Positions 10,571-25,560 of a stretch of DNA of 64,000 nt are shown here, piece after piece. The notes under the pieces were generated by a model. The model searched no databases and was not told the DNA's origin. It saw only the letters and a program-made list of their open reading frames with translations. Position 1 is the first letter of the stretch. Each line of letters opens with the position of its first letter. A program made the position numbers and the translations under genes. This stretch comes from Isoetes taiwanensis (Eukaryota; Streptophyta; Lycopodiopsida; Isoetales; Isoetaceae), in NCBI GenBank assembly GCA_021234155.1, contig JAJEKV010000041.1, forward strand, positions 3,090,829-3,154,828. The letters run 5' to 3'.

Positions 10571-13500
10571 TTCTCACCTTGTAAAAATCAACTCATGTCC
10601 TCATGAGTTATGGGAAAGGTCGGATATAAATTCTTGAACTTGTCAGCGTCTTCCCATGTCGCATCCTCCTGCGGATATCCTGCCCATTGGACTAGGTATT
10701 TCTCGATGGTGCTATTCCTCAGTACTCTAGTATCAACTCGCAAAATTGTTTGAGGTTTTACTGCGAGTGTCTCTTCTACTGCAACCAAGTTATCATGTGG
10801 CAGGATATGTGATGGATCGCTGAGATACTTGCGTAAGTTGCTGACATGGAATACATTATGGACCTTGACGTCAATAGGCAATTCCAGACGGTATGGGCCT
10901 TGCCGATCCTCTGTATGATTTTAAAAGGGCCCGCATATCTAGGTGCTAGCTTGCCAGCTTTCTTAAACTTCAAAGTACCCTGCTTAGGGTTAATCTTTAG
11001 GAACACCATATCATTCTCCTGGAATTCTAAAGGTCTTCTCCGTTTATCTGCATACTGCTTTTGTCAGTTTTGTGCTTTGGCAATATTTTGTCTAATAATG
11101 CGGAGCTGTGTCCCAATATCCTCTCCCATGGTCTGGACCAAATCAACTTTACACTGCGGACTACACCAAGTCAAGAGATATCGGCATTCTTGCCCATATA
11201 CTGCTTCAAATGGGCTCTTTATGGAATCTTGATATGTATTGTTGTAGGCAAACTCAACTAAGTACAGATAAGATTCTCAAGTGTGCGGATGTTCGGGAAC
11301 ATACATCCGGAGCATGTCTTTGACAACCTGATTAACTCTTTCAATTTAGCCATCGGTTTGAAGATGATAGGCTGTACTCATCCTTAATTGGGTTCCAATC
11401 CCGTGGAACAATGCTTGCCAAAACTGGCCAACAAAGTGCGTGTCTCGGTCTGACACAATAAGCTTAGGCATACCATGCAGACGGAATATATCCTTGATGA
11501 AAATCTTAGCAATATCTGCAGCAGTAGCCGTGATTTTGGTTGGCATAAAGTGGGCTTGCTTGGTGAGACGATCCATTACTACATAGATGGAATCATATCC
11601 TGCTCGTGTTTTAGGCAATCCCACAATAAAATCCATACCTATACTCTCCCATTTTGTATCAGGAATATCTAACGGCTGCAATTCCCCTGGGACCTTTTGG
11701 TGAGAGGCTTTCACTTTCTGGCATGGTAAACATCTGGCCACATAGCTTAATATTTCCTTCTTCATACTAGGCCAAAAGAACTACTTGCGGACCTTGCGAA
11801 GAGTTTTCTGAACTCCTGGATGACCCGATACTGGACTATCATGAGCTTCTTTCATAATCTGCTGTTTAAGCTCGGCATTATCCGGTATACACAACCGATT
11901 GTGGTAGAATAACTTGGATGCTTCAATCTTATAGGGATTCTTTTTTTCCCCTTGCTCAAGTGCTGCTACTATAGGCTGAAAATACGGATCCTCCCGGATC
12001 AACTGCGTGAGATTGCTGTCCCATTGCGTATTAGCAACACTAACGGCAGCACAGTATGATCGTCGGGACAACGCATCTGCAATTATGTTATCTTTCCCAG
12101 GCTGATACATTATGGTAAGATCATACTCCTGCAGCAGTTGCATCCATCGTTTCTGGCGATTATTTAGCTGAGGCTACGTCAGGAAATACTTAAGACTCTG
12201 ATGATCAGTCTTGAGGAGAAATTTCTTACCCAAAAGATAATGCCTCCATAACTTGAAGGCGTGCACAATTGCAAGCATTTCCAAATCATGGGTTGGGTAA
12301 TTCTGTTCAGCTGGATTAAGTTTCTTTAATGCATATGCACACACATGGCCATCCCTGAATTCTTCTAACACCTCCTGAATAGCTTTTGGAACAATAGTTC
12401 CTGGCATTTATGTAGCTTTACTTATCATCCCAACATACATGATTCCTCCCTTGCGCAAATAGCGCTTTGCCTGCTTGCAGGTCAACACGGAAGGCCCAGA
12501 GAGCATAGGGCGACTACCCAATCTCTTGATAGAACCATTTGACAAGGTGCAAAGGACAGCCTTGCCTTTACAATCGATGTAGGCCCCTACGGCTTTCAAC
12601 CAGGACATTCCGAGGATTAAATCGTACTTACCCAGATCAAGGACTTCAAAGTTAGTATGAAACTTTATCCCACAGAGTTTAAAGTCCAGGCGAGGCACAA
12701 ATCCATCTGACATCTTAATCACACCATCTGCTAACTCTACAGATCTAGGATTCCGTGTAATGACATTCAAACCCATCTGAGCAATCAATCTAGGCGAAAT
12801 AAAATTGTGTGTGCTACCACTGTCAATCAAAAAAATGAAAAGGTTGCGTTCAAATGGTACCTGGTAGATGGATAACGTCGCAATATACTCAGCAGGATCT
12901 CCACCAATGGCGTATGCACGCATATCTGGTGCTGCTCCTGCTTCCTCCAATGTGACTGCTTTAGCTCGTGCAGGCCTCTCCTCCGTACGAGTATTCCGAG
13001 GTCCACTAACACTTGGCGTACTCGCCACTCCCACTACTAGCTTGCGGTCCTGCATTGCCCCTATTTTGCCACTTCCCAGGACAACGAGCTGAAATATGCC
13101 CAGCTTCTTTACAATAGTAACACAATCTTTCTCGGCGGCAACGTTCCTCTGCTCCTCAGAACTCATCCGGTTTGGTCCATTTGACCGCCTCTCTTGAGTA
13201 GGACGTGTATTTCCCCGAGTATCTCCAGAAGCCGCAAAAGATCTCTCTCTGCTTATGAGGGTACTCCTTTTGGGTGGTTTCCTCTCGGCTTTTGGTGATC
13301 CGACTCTGGACTTGTTCTTTGAACTTGGAGACTCGGCTAGCTTCTTCCAAACTGGGATAGATTACCCCTCCAACCAACAAAGTCAACTCCGGCTTGAGCC
13401 CCTGAATAAACTTGTCAACTAATTGCGCCACCGTCATAGTGGGTCCGTATGGTTGCAATGCCCTAAATGCATTGGCGTATACTTCTACTGTATCCTCTTG

Positions 13501-13700
13501 AACCAAATGTGATCTGGCTCAGAAGAAGATGGTTAGCCTTCTTATACTCTTCCCACCAAATCTTGGCGGGTCCAGTTAATAGCATGTCGGCAATGGTTAT
13601 TTTCCATAAATCAACTCTACTTTCTAGGAGACTTCTTAAGTTTCTAACCCTTAATTCCCACGGCCCGAAGGTTGTCAGAACTTTGGGCTCTGATACCAAC
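10571..13700 (-). mobile_element. E4 internal region: Gypsy chromovirus gag-pol fossil
   Basis: Read on the minus strand from high to low coordinates: gag (about 13699-13000), retropepsin-like protease (about 12900-12420; LFIFLIDSGSTHNF and LGMSWLKAVGAYIDC), RNase H (12407-12174; ALKKLNPAEQNYPTHDLEML and LLKTDHQSLKYFLT), integrase zinc region (12143-11781), integrase core (11765-11346; MDFIVGLPKTRAGYDSIYVV) and integrase tail with chromodomain (10881-10588; KYLVQWAGYPQEDATWE). No reverse transcriptase core was recognised. The element is broken and cannot be autonomous. Confidence 0.9.
13687..13698 (-). other. E4 primer-binding site
   Basis: On the minus strand TGGTATCAGAGC, complementary to the 3' end of plant initiator tRNA-Met, two bases inside the end of the 5' LTR (13701). 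Confidence 0.8.
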
Positions 13701-15697
13701 TGAAACGGACCTAGCCCCTTGGCCTAGGCCATCGCACTAAGTAACTCGGGTATAGACAATCAAATCATCACGAACTTCTATTCATAAATATTTGGTTTAC
13801 AATCAAAACATTTACATCCGGTCCAAGGCCACACATACAAAGGAGAGTTCCCATCATCCTCATCCCATAATACACCCATAATATACAAAAACCCCAAGGC
13901 CACCCCGTCACCCATGCCTAATTGGCCCTTTGATCTTCCCCCTCCTCGGAAGCGACCGAGGAGGAGTCGCCAGAGCTACCCTCGGAAGACTCTCCATCCG
14001 TATCCGGGTCTTGGGCCTCAATCTGGGGTTGCCTTTGCGCATAATACAACTCCCTAAACAAAGATATTAGGATCTCGTAAACTCGCTCCTTAGACATTAA
14101 AGCTGGCTCAGCCTCCGTCTCGTTGAACCATCAAGTAACAAAAGAGTCTAGGTCCAACACAATCGTGGCTTCAGGACGTGCCATCTTACAACACAGCAAA
14201 CATCGGGGGTTAGTCCACAAGGACTAAGTGGGGAGGAATATTGGGATCATCAAATTCATGCATAACAATAAAAATAACAATAATACGTGATTTACCTGGT
14301 ACGTTGATACTCTCCTGCAAGGTTAGTACATTCTATGACTACCATTTCCCATGTATACTATATGCCAAACGTAATCCTTGGGTGGCGACCCCAAGGAGAC
14401 CACTCTCTCCATCTGTACGTATAGGGCTCAACTCATCCGTCAGGCCATCTGGCACGGATGCGGAGTTACACGGCCACCCCACCCCTCCGAAGGTGGGCCG
14501 TTGAATGCAAATGCACAACATTCTTGATACAAGTGCACTACATCCATAATACCATCTCAAATACAATTCCGTAAGGTGCCCCCATACCCCATTCATATTT
14601 ATAGAGCAATCTTAAATGCACACATAGACATCCCACGTCATAGACTAGCTAGGCAGATTCTTTTCCCAAATCCTAGACTGGCAACAACATTCACTGGCAT
14701 CTTGGTCCTATGGGGTTTATTTGCCTAGCGGTTTGGTAGAGGTACAACTTAAGTTTTACTTTAACTTATAAGCAACTTAAAAGTGTTAAGGTTTAACTTT
14801 AAAATAAGTTTTTAATGGTCTGGGGATACCGGACCCTGGTATCCCCCCTTCAATAGAATCAGAAAATAACTGTGACAGTTTCGTGGGCGCCCAACAGCGG
14901 CCCCTTTTTGCTGGCCGATTGGCTCTACAAGCTCGCCCAAGGCCGGAGTTAATTCCCAAACACATTCAGAGTGCAAAGGCGATCTCTAGCATAAGAATCA
15001 GAGGAAGAAGAGGGCACTATAAATTTATCCATGGCAGTGGAGACAGGCGGACAGAAGGAATATTTCACAGCAGATCAAAGCAAGCTTAGGTTCACTGGAT
15101 TTGATGGACGAATTCAAGCAGGGTCTGCCGGATTTGGAAGCACAGAGCAAATGGGCATGACAGATTTTTATTCATAACTGGAGTTGGGCTTACAGGCAGG
15201 TGGCGGCATGCTTCAGAGACTCAGCTTCACATAATCCGTCCCCAATCAGGCCGAAAATCAATACAAAGATCAAATCCCCATCTGAATTTAGCTTTGGACT
15301 ATTGTTTTCCTTGCTCTGCTGCCAATTTGATCAGCCCAACCGATTCTCTTTCTTCCTCCTTTAGCCCATCCGGCTACTCCTTCTGCTCTTAAATACTTTT
15401 TGCCCTAAGAACACTTGGCAAGATCAATCCTAGAATCAGGCCAGATGGTGCCTTGGCATGCCACATGCATCTCTGAGCGGAATCCTCCCGCTGGCAGCCA
15501 CGATTCTTCCTTCCCCGATTTTAGTGTGCTCACACTTTTTCCATTCAATTTATTAAGGTTTTAAATTACCTTAGCTAAAGATTTTATTTAGTTTTAAATG
15601 GCGCCCCTAACACACCTATAGAACATATCAACACAATCCGATACTGACAACTAGAACATGCAACTATAAGCTCGTCTAAGCGACTAGGTTCGTTACA
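13701..15697 (-). repeat. E4 5' LTR
   Basis: On the minus strand it starts TGTAACGAACCTAG (15697) and ends GGTCCGTTTCA (13701), followed by the initiator tRNA-Met primer-binding site. Length 1997 bp. The outer 753 bp match the E4 3' LTR fragment at 9818-10570. Confidence 0.85.
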
Positions 15698-16507
15698 TCA
15701 AGCTAGGCGATAACTACCTTTTACAATACAATGATCTATAATGTAAGTTCTGAAGAAATGAAAGTCAATGACCAAGATGCCGCATAGACTATCCTCTTAT
15801 TTCTCCTTCAGTATATATATATATAGATTATGACGAATGTATTTTTAGTTTTGACTAATCAAGCCACTTTTTGAAGTCCAATAGCTACAAATGGATAAGT
15901 AACATGAGTCTTTGGGTGGAAGCAAGGGCAATCAGCGCGGAGAAGCTCAAGGATTAATTATGTGATTTGGTTCCAAGTAAAACATGGAGTTTATTATTGT
16001 AAATTGCTCAATATGACCTCAATATTCGATTGACCAATGTCGGAAATGCAAGGATACCCACAACGAAAAATCTAGAACTCCAATGGTGCAGAATCATCAA
16101 GAATGGCCTTGTCAATTAGTGAATAGGCATCATTCTCGAGAAATAGCCTCCTGCTCTTAATGCAATTCGTGATCAAATAGGGCTTTGAATAAGAGGATTT
16201 AGATCATAAGCATTTAGATTCCTGTTAACTAAGGGCATTCTCCCTTAGTTAACGAGGATTTATTTAAATGTTAACTACTTTTAAAACACCTAACCCGATG
16301 CTCGCAAGGTGGATCTAAAATTTGAACCTCAGTTTGAGACACTTGAATATGAGGGCAAAACATCATGGTTTTAGAGCGCTTAGAGATAGTTTCCACACCG
16401 GTTCCAAGTGACACAAATTCTCACGCAATGGATTTAGATGAAGAGAAATGCTCGGGGGCATTGGCTCCGGGATAAATAAATGTCTTGTATACATATCATG
16501 ACCACCT
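15698..16507. other. Intergenic, nothing recognised
   Basis: AT-rich sequence with a short AT microsatellite at about 15812-15826. No open frame with exon-like splice signals was found, although upstream exons of the phosphodiesterase gene could have lain here before the E4 and YR-element insertions. Confidence 0.5.
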
Positions 16508-17642
16508 AAAATTTGGGTGGGGCATTTTCTGCTCCATCCGCCAATCCCTGTGTGCCACGTGGCACACATTCTTTCCCAGAAACAGTGATTCTTCGAGTCT
16601 ATTTTTTCAGAATCATTGATTCTCCAAATTTCCTCTGGTATGTTTTTAACTCAAAAATATGTTTTCCAAACACAGTTATACCAGTTATATTAAAACACAG
16701 CTATACCATTACAGTTATAAAATCAGAACATTCAGTTTTTCATTCAATTCGAGAACACTCCAGTTTTTCAGAACATTCAGTTTTTCATTCAATTAAAGAG
16801 ATTACAGAGATTTCTGATCCAGATTCCAGAGATTACAGAGAATTATGCAGTTTGTTTCTCTTCTCGATCATAAATTCCTGAAATTCTTTCCTGAAACTCA
16901 ATTCGAGGAAAAAAAAGGCATTAGGCACTAAAAATATATATATTCTAAAAGAAAATGCAGCAAAAATGCTTACCTATATCAAAATCCGGGTTCTTAGAAG
17001 TAGTCTGAGTCGTCCAAGCAGTTTCAATCTCCGAGTTGAAGGTGCAGTTGCTAAAACAAAGAAACAATAAGACGCCAGACAAGAATCAAGCAAGAATCAA
17101 ACATTCTTACTGAAAGGAGGCGCTCCAGTCGAAAAAGGTCCAGAAAATTCCAGAAACACACAAGGAAGTGCAAGATCCACCAAGAACTCTCCAAATCTGT
17201 GGCGCTCTGTATGAAAATGGGATCAAAGGAACGAGCAGGCCAAGCCGTATAAGAAAAGAGGAAGAACCGGCACATGCAACATGCCTAGAGGCCTGGTGCC
17301 ATAGAAGATGCAAGATCCATCAAAAACTCTCCAAATCTATGGCGCTGTGTATGAAAATGGGATCAAAGGAACGAGCAGGCCAAGGCGTGTAAGAAAAGGG
17401 GAAGAACCGGTGCATGCAACACGCCTAGAGGCCTGGCGCCATAGCCGACGCCATAGCCGGAGCTCGGCCAGCCAAAATGAACAGTGAACAGTGAACAGTG
17501 AACAATGCAAAAAATGGCCCACCACAAATTTCACGTCACACGAATGTTTGGATGTTAGGATTCCGGCCAGAAAATTGGCCTCCACGCGTCGGACGCGCGT
17601 CGTCCAATTTTCTAGGCCGGAATCCTTACCACCCAAACATTC
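16508..17642 (-). mobile_element. Short, internally deleted copy of the YR (Crypton-like) transposon
   Basis: Its left end (GGGTGGGGCATTTTCTGC) matches 29041-29062 and its right end matches 32040-32198. Inside, the segment around 16845-16905 still encodes the last residues of the recombinase gene of the full copy (the EFQEF end at 29400-29460), and 16955-17120 matches the 5' untranslated region at 31495-31680. The central recombinase exons are missing, so it could move only with help from an intact relative. It ends 67 bp before the first visible phosphodiesterase exon. Two imperfect direct repeats of about 120 bp (17160-17285 and 17305-17430) lie in its 5' part. Confidence 0.75.
17542..17642. 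repeat. Terminal foldback of the short YR copy
   Basis: A palindrome with arms of about 38 bases: GAATGTTTGG...CCAAACATTC outside, with CCAGAAAATTGGCC-like inner arms around a GC-rich loop. The same structure ends the full copy at 32101-32198. Confidence 0.8.
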
Positions 17643-17709
17643 CTATATACACGTATTCTGGGACCTCCTTTTTGTAATTTTCTTCTACACCTAATATATG
17701 TCTTCACAG

Positions 17710-20271
<2,562 letters not shown>

Positions 20272-20584
20272 GCTTGATCTTTTATTCTTTCTGGCTTTTA
20301 CAAGCTTTTACAGATTGCTTGGATTAATAATGAACTGGATTAGATAAAGAAAAATAGTCTTATGACTTTGTATGATCACAACGCAGGACATGAGCATTGG
20401 AATGTGGGAAAGTTAATGTTAAGTGTTGCTGCACATATTTTACCAAAAATGCATGAAGAGCTGATGTCATATTTATCTGTGAATCTGGAAAGTTGGATGT
20501 TAGATAAATTTCGTTTCACAATATGTCACATCAAAAATGATGCCCACATCCTCCTTAAAATACCCCCTTTTGGAAATGGGGGAT

Positions 20585-21235
20585 TGACGAGCAAAGGATA
20601 ATTTTTTGAGGAGAAGAGGATTTTAGTTCTATGTTAGGGGTACTGAGGGAGTAATAGGGGGATTGCAATTTATAACATGGGAATTTTCTATAAAAAATGA
20701 AGAGTCAGGGGTACTAGGGGTAATGATGGAGTAATAAGGGGTTTGCAATTTAGAACATGGGGATTCCTTAAAAAAAAATGAAGAATGGGGGATGAGGAGA
20801 AACTAGGTAGTTAGGGTTAGTAGGGGTAATGAGGGAGTAATGGGGGATTGCAATTTAGAACGTGAGGATTTTCTGTAAGAGATGAAGAATAGAGAATGCA
20901 GAGAAATGGGGTAGTCAGGGCTAATGGGGGTAATGAAGGAGTAATAGGAGGATTGCAATTTAGAATATGAGGATTTTTAGTAAAAAAATAAAGAATGGGG
21001 GACGACGAGAAATGGGGTATCCAGGGTTAGTAGAGGTAATGAGAGAGCAATGGAGGCTTGCAATTTACAATGGGGAATTGCAATTTAGAATGGGGATAAG
21101 ATTAGTAAGGGTAATGAGAGCCTAATGGGGGAATTGCAATTTAGAATGGGGGGATGAGGAGAATGGGGATGAGGAGAAATGGGGATTCACATGAAAAGGG
21201 AATGAAGGAAAGGGAGGATGAGGATTATATTTAAG
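20585..21235. repeat. Left subterminal minisatellite
   Basis: Diverged tandem units of roughly 75-110 bp built on GGGGGATTGCAATTTAGAA, GGTAATGAGGGAGTAAT and AAAAATGAAGAATGGGGGA. Strongly G-rich on the plus strand. Confidence 0.85.
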
Positions 21236-21362
21236 TTAATATTTCAGTGATTCTTGCTTTAGAAAGTGGGTGTTGTTTTAGATTGCCAATTTGAGAACAC
21301 CACTAATATAACTAATAACATTTAAACCTTTGCAGTAATCTTATTAATACTTATTATACTAG

Positions 21363-22139
21363 TCAAAAGATTACATGTTGGTCCGCAAGTGGTTGAATTA
21401 GCTCATACCCTAGAATCTTTGTATCATCGTATGGCACAGGGATGAACTTTTGAACTAGAGAGTTAATAAACCTGGTCTTTTCAAAGGCTATATCTAAGGA
21501 AAGGATCCATGCCTCTGTAAATGGATCTTTGTTGCTCGATAGAAGTAGTTTGCCTTGCTCTCCAACAGATTCATGAACAAAGATTGTTGATATATTACCC
21601 TTAGGCTCTATATGGTTTTCCTCACTTAACTCTTGTGATGACACATAGTCTCCTTCTTTATAGATTGTTCCACAGAAAAGAACCTTCTTAAACTTGTAAC
21701 TTTGCCTCTTCATAAGTGTTTGATCATGTAAACCATTCAGCTCCATCACACCAGTCAAGTCTATAATCACCCCTTTTTGCTCACTCATGGCTGATCCTAT
21801 AACTATGCCCTTCTTGGTAATGGCCTCCTTGCAGCCACAATGATTTGGAAGGTATTCTAACTTATCCATAATGCTTTTAGCTACTTCTACTGATGGCACT
21901 CGAATAATTCCTTTCCTATGGTCTCGAATGCCAACTGGTAGCCAAATGTACTTATGTACCTCTTTCAAAGTGTACTCAGCAGGATTGCCTTCTTCGGCTT
22001 CAAGGAAAGTTGTGGTGAAAAGGTAACGCGCATGATACCTCATATAGGTAAGTTCAACTTCCAAGTTGTTGGTCTTCACTTGCTTATGGATCTTCACATC
22101 TCGCTCTTGAGGGAAACACCAGGTGCCATCATGAGGCAT
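21363..22139 (-). CDS. Unrecognised 258-residue protein inside the TIR transposon
   Basis: A single uninterrupted frame with an ATG at 22139 (MPHDGTWCFPQERD). I do not recognise the family. The protein is mixed alpha/beta in composition with no signal peptide or membrane segment. A segment near residues 150-165 (SYKFKKVLFCGTIYKEGDYV) recalls the start of a BAH-type domain, but this is weak. It has an open frame in a region where everything else is decayed, which suggests recent function or capture. It lies next to the left minisatellite and is transcribed towards it. Confidence 0.5.
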   Translation of the reverse strand: MPHDGTWCFPQERDVKIHKQVKTNNLEVELTYMRYHARYLFTTTFLEAEEGNPAEYTLKEVHKYIWLPVGIRDHRKGIIRVPSVEVAKSIMDKLEYLPNHCGCKEAITKKGIVIGSAMSEQKGVIIDLTGVMELNGLHDQTLMKRQSYKFKKVLFCGTIYKEGDYVSSQELSEENHIEPKGNISTIFVHESVGEQGKLLLSSNKDPFTEAWILSLDIAFEKTRFINSLVQKFIPVPYDDTKILGYELIQPLADQHVIF

Positions 22140-22666
22140 TTTGAAGGTCTACAAAAATTGCGGAAAACATTATGGCAACATCAAAGGGCCACAAGACCTT
22201 GGACTGTATTTGAACAGGTTTGAACAAATTATAAGTTGGAAAATATGACCAGCATAGTGAGGTACGTTTAAAAAAAAAAAAATCGAATTTTTGACATGTC
22301 TAAAGAAATCAATCTGTGCCACAAGATTATGGAATGTATTTAAACATGTTTGGACGATTTTAAGCTTGAGATGCCTAGGTAGTATGGTATACTAACACAA
22401 GATTTGGTGGAAATACCAATAAGTAGGGGATCTTATTGTGACAAGGGAATAAAGGAAAAAGTTTCTAAGGTAATTGAAATACAATGGTTATGCAAAAGCA
22501 AATTTAGGGCAAACTGTGGCAGAACGTGGCATCCAAACCCTAGTTTGGATCGAAGGCATATCTCTGCCGATGGCTCGAATATGACCTTTTCGGATCATGA
22601 TAGCAGATGCAGTACCAGAATATTTGGAGCACGGCCAGCTCCTGGAAATAAGACGACAAGAAATAG

Positions 22667-23149
22667 ATGGAAAAGGTATGGCCTCTACCGGAAATGCACA
22701 GCTGGAAAATTCGTGCTCCCCTGTGGATATTTGTCCCTTTGATTCTATATGTAACAATTATCTTTCTCTCAAAATCCGGTCTGCCTGCTACACCGGCAAT
22801 GGGAAAGACTGAAGGCGCTCTTAACAAGGGTGCTACTAGGGCAAAACTCTTGGATCTAATTGATAGAGCGGGCCTGGATATGAAGTCCTTATGCAGAATG
22901 GAAGGGGAATCTATAACCCAGCCGACTAAGCAGTTTCTTGAGCGAATTGTTAGCAAATATAATTTGGATCCTCCAGCTTCAATGGCTCCACCCAGTAAGG
23001 TATCAGGAGTGAAGAAATTCTTTGCTAAGAATGTGGAGACGTCTGCAAGCATGGCACTAGGCCCCAGCATCACTAGCATAGCGGATTCACCAGAACAAGA
23101 GGAGCGAAATGAGGAGGAAAATGAGGCATTTGCTGAGGAAAATGAATAG
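22667..23149 (+). CDS. Unrecognised 160-residue protein with an N-terminal hydrophobic segment
   Basis: An ATG at 22667 opens a frame to a stop at 23149. Residues about 18-36 (APLWIFVPLILYVTIIFLS) are hydrophobic. The middle (KLLDLIDRAGLDMKSLCRM) looks helical, and the C-terminus is rich in Glu (EQEERNEEENEAFAEENE). It may be an exon rather than a whole gene, since the same strand has exon-like pieces at 24415-24801. Unknown function. Confidence 0.4.
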   Translation: MEKVWPLPEMHSWKIRAPLWIFVPLILYVTIIFLSKSGLPATPAMGKTEGALNKGATRAKLLDLIDRAGLDMKSLCRMEGESITQPTKQFLERIVSKYNLDPPASMAPPSKVSGVKKFFAKNVETSASMALGPSITSIADSPEQEERNEEENEAFAEENE

Positions 23150-23352
23150 ATCCAACTCAACCAGATTCTTTAACAATTTTTTTCTAACATGGAAACTCTC
23201 TATCTATGTGGTTGGCTTCTATACTTTTCTTTGTTTCTTTGTCTTATGCTGTTGTTTTTAAATTATAGACTAGATACGTATTGAAGACTGCATGTTTTAG
23301 TGGCTCATTACCTAGAAACAATGGTGTGGGTCATAGCATTTGACCTTAAACA

Positions 23353-23514
23353 GGTGGATCCAAGTTACAATGGTGGCAGTGCATGTGTAGCCAGCAGACA
23401 ATTAATTCCTGGCACATCTTGATGAAGCTCAGTGGATCCGATTTACAATGGTGGCAGTGCATGTGTAGCCAGCAGGACAATTAATTCCTGGCACATCTTG
23501 ATGGAGCTCAGCCC
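23353..23514 (+). repeat. Tandem duplication, two units of about 80 bp
   Basis: TACAATGGTGGCAGTGCATG and the following CCTGGCACATCTTGATG occur twice with only a few differences. Confidence 0.9.
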
Positions 23515-24414
23515 CTTATCCTGTAATGCAGGGGGCTGGTCAATGGGTCTGTGACTAGGCCTAGAGTTATGCTGGGCCTTTAAATGACCTATAATCTTAT
23601 CTTTGTGGCATAGCCTAACTAGATAGGGTCTAAGCCCTGTTCATGAATAATCTAAACATAAGCCAGCAGCTGGTATCAACTATATAAAGTGGCAGTGAAT
23701 AGGCTTAATTATGGAGGACTGATTGACATGGCTCTGCCCCCTTTCATAATGTAACTTTGCATGTATATGTATGTATCTTCTGATCCACATACAGGAATTT
23801 ATCTGAACTGTATCCACTTGCATGAATTTGGATATGAAGGGAAGATATATATCTCTTGCTTACAGATCTGCGTATGGTCTCAGAAGTGTAGTTCGGGGCT
23901 TTACATTTATTTTAAACTTGTATCTTGCTCCCCGTCCATTATTTTTAGAATGGATTTAATGGTAGAATTGAATAAGGGACGTGTTGACATAAGGTGTATT
24001 AACATCTGAATGTAATGGCTGATTGGAATGGTAGAATAATATGGTAGCCTTGCTTGTGGGATATAATATTAGACAGCTGATGTAGCCTAATTTAGGGTAA
24101 AGCATGAAGTAATATGCTGGCAACAAGTCTACAGAACCATACTAATCTTGGGACCTTATTGTAGACATGTAATCTCATCCTTGTATCTTGACGTATTTGG
24201 AAAAACCTCCAAGCATACGGTTTTTTGAAAGGAGTGAAGGCTTCTACCAGCCGTGTTGATGTTGTTACCCTGACTAATTCTGAGGAGGACGATTCTGATA
24301 ATAATTCCATCCAGCTAAATCAGGTCCTATACTAATTTAGAATGCTGTAGATGTTTATGCTGTAGTCATTTCATGTATTATATGCAAGTTACTAATCAGG
24401 ATTTATAAATCCAG

Positions 24415-24801
24415 AGCAAGAAGAGGACGTTGTATCTTCTCAGGAAAGACATGCAGTCCTTGTTAACACGTTGGACTTAAGGTAACATGCATACATTATA
24501 TTGATATTTTAACAAGTATTGACATTTTCATTTTTTAGTGTCAAAGAAAAAGAAGCTGTTTGTATGTTTCTAATGAAGATCTCAACTGTCAATGAGATGT
24601 ACACTCAAATTCCAAAATTTATGGCAGAACAAAACAGGTTTAGGCAAAGGACTTTTAAAGGTATTCGAAACCTCAGTCAATTAGAGAAGCTAGATCTAGT
24701 AGTAAAGCACTTACTAGAGCAAAATTCTGAGTTGGCTGCCAAACAAAATGCTCACCAAGTGGGGTTCTGTGTATCTGATTTGTTTTTCGATGTCAGCTCA
24801 T
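24415..24801 (+). CDS. Exon-like pieces of an unrecognised gene in the TIR transposon
   Basis: An exon-like stretch (24415-24482, QEEDVVSSQERHAVLVN) ends at GTAACA. A second one starts after TTTTTTAG at 24540 and runs to a stop at 24801 (MFLMKISTVNEMYTQIPKF, NLSQLEKLDLVVKHLLEQNS). The phases of the two match, which supports splicing. An acidic piece upstream (24230-24330, VDVVTLTNSEEDDSDNN) may be another exon. Function unknown. Confidence 0.4.
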
Positions 24802-25019
24802 AGTTGGCAGGCTATAAGGAATGACTAATGTACTGATCTTTGATCTCTTAATAGACCGATTTACTGACTTTGGTCTTGGTATTAAGAAATTGCATATAAT
24901 TTTCAGTTTCTCTTTTTTTTTGTATGGAACATAATTTGTTTTATAGAATCCACATCCAATTCCGTCCTATCTGCATTCAAATCTACATCTTCATTATATG
25001 ATCTAAGTAAACTACAAAA

Positions 25020-25560
25020 TAAAAAAGGGGGATTGTTGAGAAAAGGGTATTAATTAAGTACGGGATATTAAATACAAGGTCACAAAAGGGGAATGGTTGA
25101 GAAGAGGGGTATGAACGGACACAAAAGGGGGATGGTTGAGAAGAGGGGTATGAACGGAATAAGGGGATATTAAACACAAAATCACGAAGGGGGGATTTTT
25201 GAGAAAAGGGTATTAACAGTATGGGATATTAATTACGAGGTCACAAAAAGAGGATGGTTGAGAAGAGGGGTATGAACGGAATAAGAGGATATTAAACATA
25301 AAAGGAGTATGAACGGAAAAGGAGTATAAACATAAAAGGGGTATGAAAGGAATAAGGGGATATTAAACATAAGGGGATATTAAACATAAAAGGAGGATGG
25401 TTGAGAAGAGGGGTATGAACGGAATAAGGGGTATGAACGGAATAAGGGTATATTAAACTACAAAATCACAAAGGGGGATTGTTCCTAGAAAGGGGTATGA
25501 ACATTATTTGTGAGAAAAGGGGTATGACCATTGCATATGGCAATGGGGGATATAAAAAAA
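25020..25560. repeat. Right subterminal minisatellite
   Basis: Units of about 30-70 bp combine GGTTGAGAAGAGGGGTATGAA, CGGAATAAGGGGATATTAAA and CACAAAAGGGGGAT. The composition resembles the left block, as expected for the two ends of one element. Confidence 0.85.

Noticed and set aside
20585-21235. CRISPR-like or centromeric satellite array
   Set aside because: The units vary in length and sequence and sit just inside the inverted ends of a transposon; they are subterminal repeats.
22540-23160. 206-codon minus-strand open frame opposite the 160-residue plus-strand protein
   Set aside because: It overlaps the plus-strand frame almost wholly and has a poor amino-acid make-up; an antisense shadow.
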